Below, piece after piece: positions 61,646-64,000 of a stretch of 64,000 nucleotides of DNA. Below the pieces are notes generated by a model. It had not been told where the DNA came from. It ran no database searches and saw nothing but the letters and a program-made list of their open reading frames with translations. Every line of letters begins with the position of its first letter. Position 1 is the first letter of the stretch. The translations under genes and the position numbers were made by a program. The stretch covers positions 1 through 64,000 of the forward strand of contig JASAMV010004552.1 of the NCBI GenBank assembly GCA_030248065.1. The letters run 5' to 3'. Source of the stretch: Rhynchonema sp. JSB1_4. Its lineage: Eukaryota; Nematoda; Chromadorea; Monhysterida; Xyalidae.

Positions 61646-64000
61646 AGAGCACTGTAAAGATGAAACGGCCTTGGACTTAGCCTAAAGAGCCGTCGGCCCG
61701 CGCTGAGGACCGGCCAGGACACCAAGTCCAAAACGAAAATTTTTGTGGCACACTCACATTTACACGGAACGAAACCGGCCCTTGGACGATAGAAAAGACG
61801 ATAAACCTACCAACACAAAAAAAAACAGGAAAAACACCCGTGCATGGAAACTGACCTTTGCGAGCCGTTTTTGGCTTTGAGCAGTGGCAGTAGAAATTCG
61901 TCAGTAAGACCCATGGTTCAAGCACAGTTTGTTGAAAGACACAAATAAATCCACGGTGTCGGTCCCGGTCGCGGGCTCCTGCTTACTGTATATCGGTTGC
62001 TGGTGTTGTGGCACAATTGAATTACTTTAAATGGGGTGGTTGCTGCGTCGGTATTTGGCCTGAAATTGTCGTGGGTGGAAATACATAGATAAACAGACAG
62101 GGGTGTTGTTGTTCTTGATGGTGATACTCGGAAAGAACTCGTGATTTCAAGACCTTAACACGATTGTGGTTTGTTTTGTTTAAGATACACAAAATATGAA
62201 GATAAATAAAGTAAGCCATACACCGTCTATAGCTTGATGCAAGCCAGAAAGAGCCCAAGACCACGACGTTGGCATAGATAAAAAAGTGCACCTGACGTCC
62301 GCAACAGACAGATTAGCAAAAAAGGCTAACGATCGAAAAAAAGCTGTTTTGAACTTTTGTGGGGCGCGTCGTATGGAAGTGGTCCCAAGCACTTGTACCA
62401 TGCCGTTCTGCCCTGTGAATCTTGTTTACTGTCCAGTTTCTGGATCTGAGTAGACCGCAGGTGCAAAAAACCACGATGAACAAAAGAAAGAAGAAAGTCA
62501 ATTTTCATAACAAACACTTTCGTGTGCGAGTTGGGGAGACGTGGAAAAAAAGCTGCGTGGATATTATTGGGGATACGACAAGGCGGCTGAAATTTGATGT
62601 TTCAACTGCAATATATGAGCAGATCAAGGTGAACCCACCAGCAAGTTCTGTGTATGAGACCTCAGGGATTGTGTAAAAAGCTCTAAGACTAAACTGTGCA
62701 CTGCCCGAGGGACGCTTTGCGCCAAACAGTGACACGAATTTGTCAAACCAACACACGGTTTTCAGCACAGTGCTCGAATTTGTCAGATGTTAGTTTTCTA
62801 TACTGTAAATCCAGGTTTTTTTGGAAATCTGTTGCATTGGAACATGCTCAAAAAAATGCGCAATGCCACTTTTGCAACAACTCGTGCAATGCAGTCTGAC
62901 GGTAGCCGCATGTTTTGCAGTACAGTTGAAGCAATAAAATAAACATCGCCAAATATAAAGGAGCACTAAAACCACAGAGGATTGAAAATGGTCGATAAAC
63001 TCAACAAAAGTAAGAAAAAACAAATTTCCTTTTCTTAAAACTGCACCAAACGCAAAAAAAATAAAACCCACGTTTGGCATATGCCAGCGCAGGCGCATTA
63101 TGTCGGACAATGACTCAATGTATTCTGAATAAAAAGGAGCTTTTCTACACTTACTATCCAAATAAAAACGCGAGTGCGCTCGCATGCACAAAACCAAATA
63201 TCACGTTGCGGCGGCGGCATCGCAAAAAATAAGCACAACGAGAACGTTCCTCCCTCCGTTGAGCGCATTTTGCGTGCAAATTAGGGCCCTTTTGCGTGAC
63301 GTGGAAGAGCACCATTAGCTACACGCTGTTTCACTACGAAAAAAAAATAAGAAACTTGCGTATTTTTCTCACACGCGACGTGCGGACCTGGATTTCAAAC
63401 AACTTCAGAAAAAATCACTGGCTATGTATAAATTAAATATACGTAGTACGATTTTATGTACCCATGACGACGCAAGCACGCAAGGCGCACAAGGAGGCTC
63501 AAGCGTAATGGGAGAGTGCGCAAGCGGATTTGCCGCTCGCTGAAGTAGGCCAAGCCGCCCTTTCACTTTTATTTTGCGCCCGCACGAATACCATGGGTCT
63601 GAGTTAGCGAGAAAAGATTTCTTCTTCTACCTCAATCGGAGGGATTTACACTTCAGCGAAAGAATGTGTCTAATGATTTTACTGCTATATAGTCCATGTC
63701 AATTTAAAATCCAAGCTAATGCACTTGTGTGTGCAGTTTGAAGCCTAGGGTTTAGTTGACCGATCTTAAAACGGCACCAGCTAAAAATGACAACTTGTTA
63801 ATGCACAGTTTCATAGTATACAAGTGGATATAGTATACAGTATACCATAGGTACTCACTCATGTACCCCTGGGGATGCATGCGTGCACTTGGCACATGAT
63901 TTAGCCTGAGATGCACTTACAGATGAGATCTCGTACTGAAACAAACACGCACGGCACAAACAGTGCACAAGTTGGACTGAGATTGAAAGGAATCTGTTCG

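Larger units (their letters stand above)
58324..64000. other. right edge, no supportable gene
   Basis: No chain of exons or recognisable protein is visible on either strand. The stretch contains the small MITE at 60182-60302, motif copies at 59128 and 61603-61645, and ordinary AT/GC-mixed sequence. The promoter of the minus-strand membrane protein should lie just right of 58324. Confidence 0.4.

Overview
The window reads as nuclear DNA from an invertebrate animal (a bilaterian; the phylum cannot be fixed from sequence alone). Genes are split by short to medium GT-AG introns, the proteins are animal families (prominin, NDC1 nucleoporin, KCTD8/12/16-type BTB protein, SLC2-like sugar transporter, TMEM272-like protein), and the space between and within genes is packed with small non-autonomous DNA transposons. 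I resolved nine gene models by checking frame and phase at every proposed splice junction; five or six are complete or nearly so.

Layout. 0-2.4 kb: no convincing gene, one fold-back repeat, then a TATA box. 2.5-7.9 kb (+): an 8-exon prominin-like pentaspan membrane protein. 8.8-17.0 kb (-): the nuclear-pore membrane protein NDC1, convergent with prominin, 13 coding exons recognised, first exon not found; its introns hold a 3.5-kb fold-back element, a TA-flanked MITE and a Helitron-like insertion. 17.1-22.3 kb: a G/C-rich transposon nest in which hAT-like elements with 8-bp target duplications sit inside one another up to four deep. 22.6-23.1 kb (+): a small unidentified gene. 23.5-24.8 kb: another inverted-repeat element. 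25.5-27.97 and 29.3-31.8 kb (+): a tandem pair of secreted cyclase-family (kynurenine formamidase/isatin hydrolase-like) hydrolases with a C-terminal hydrophobic tail that suggests GPI anchoring; the second copy has a MITE inserted exactly at its stop codon. 32.9-35.5 kb (+): sugar-transporter-like MFS protein. 36.2-38.0 kb (-): KCTD8/12/16-like GABA-B receptor auxiliary-type protein, with a Helitron-like insertion in its first intron. 38.1-50.4 kb: no gene found, scattered repeats and a G-free tract. 50.4-55.2 kb (+): four-TM TMEM272-like protein. 57.4-58.3 kb (-): unidentified single-pass membrane protein. 58.3-64 kb: no gene found.

The genes do not form an obvious pathway; only the two cyclases are related (tandem duplication). 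The most striking non-gene signals are a dispersed motif TGAAACATCAG (about 22 near-copies, some as inverted pairs), a roughly 50-bp repeat lying almost always in introns, the nested transposons, and a set of weak, often GTTGG/GTTTG, splice donors. All identifications rest on reading the sequence and remembered family patterns; no database search was possible.
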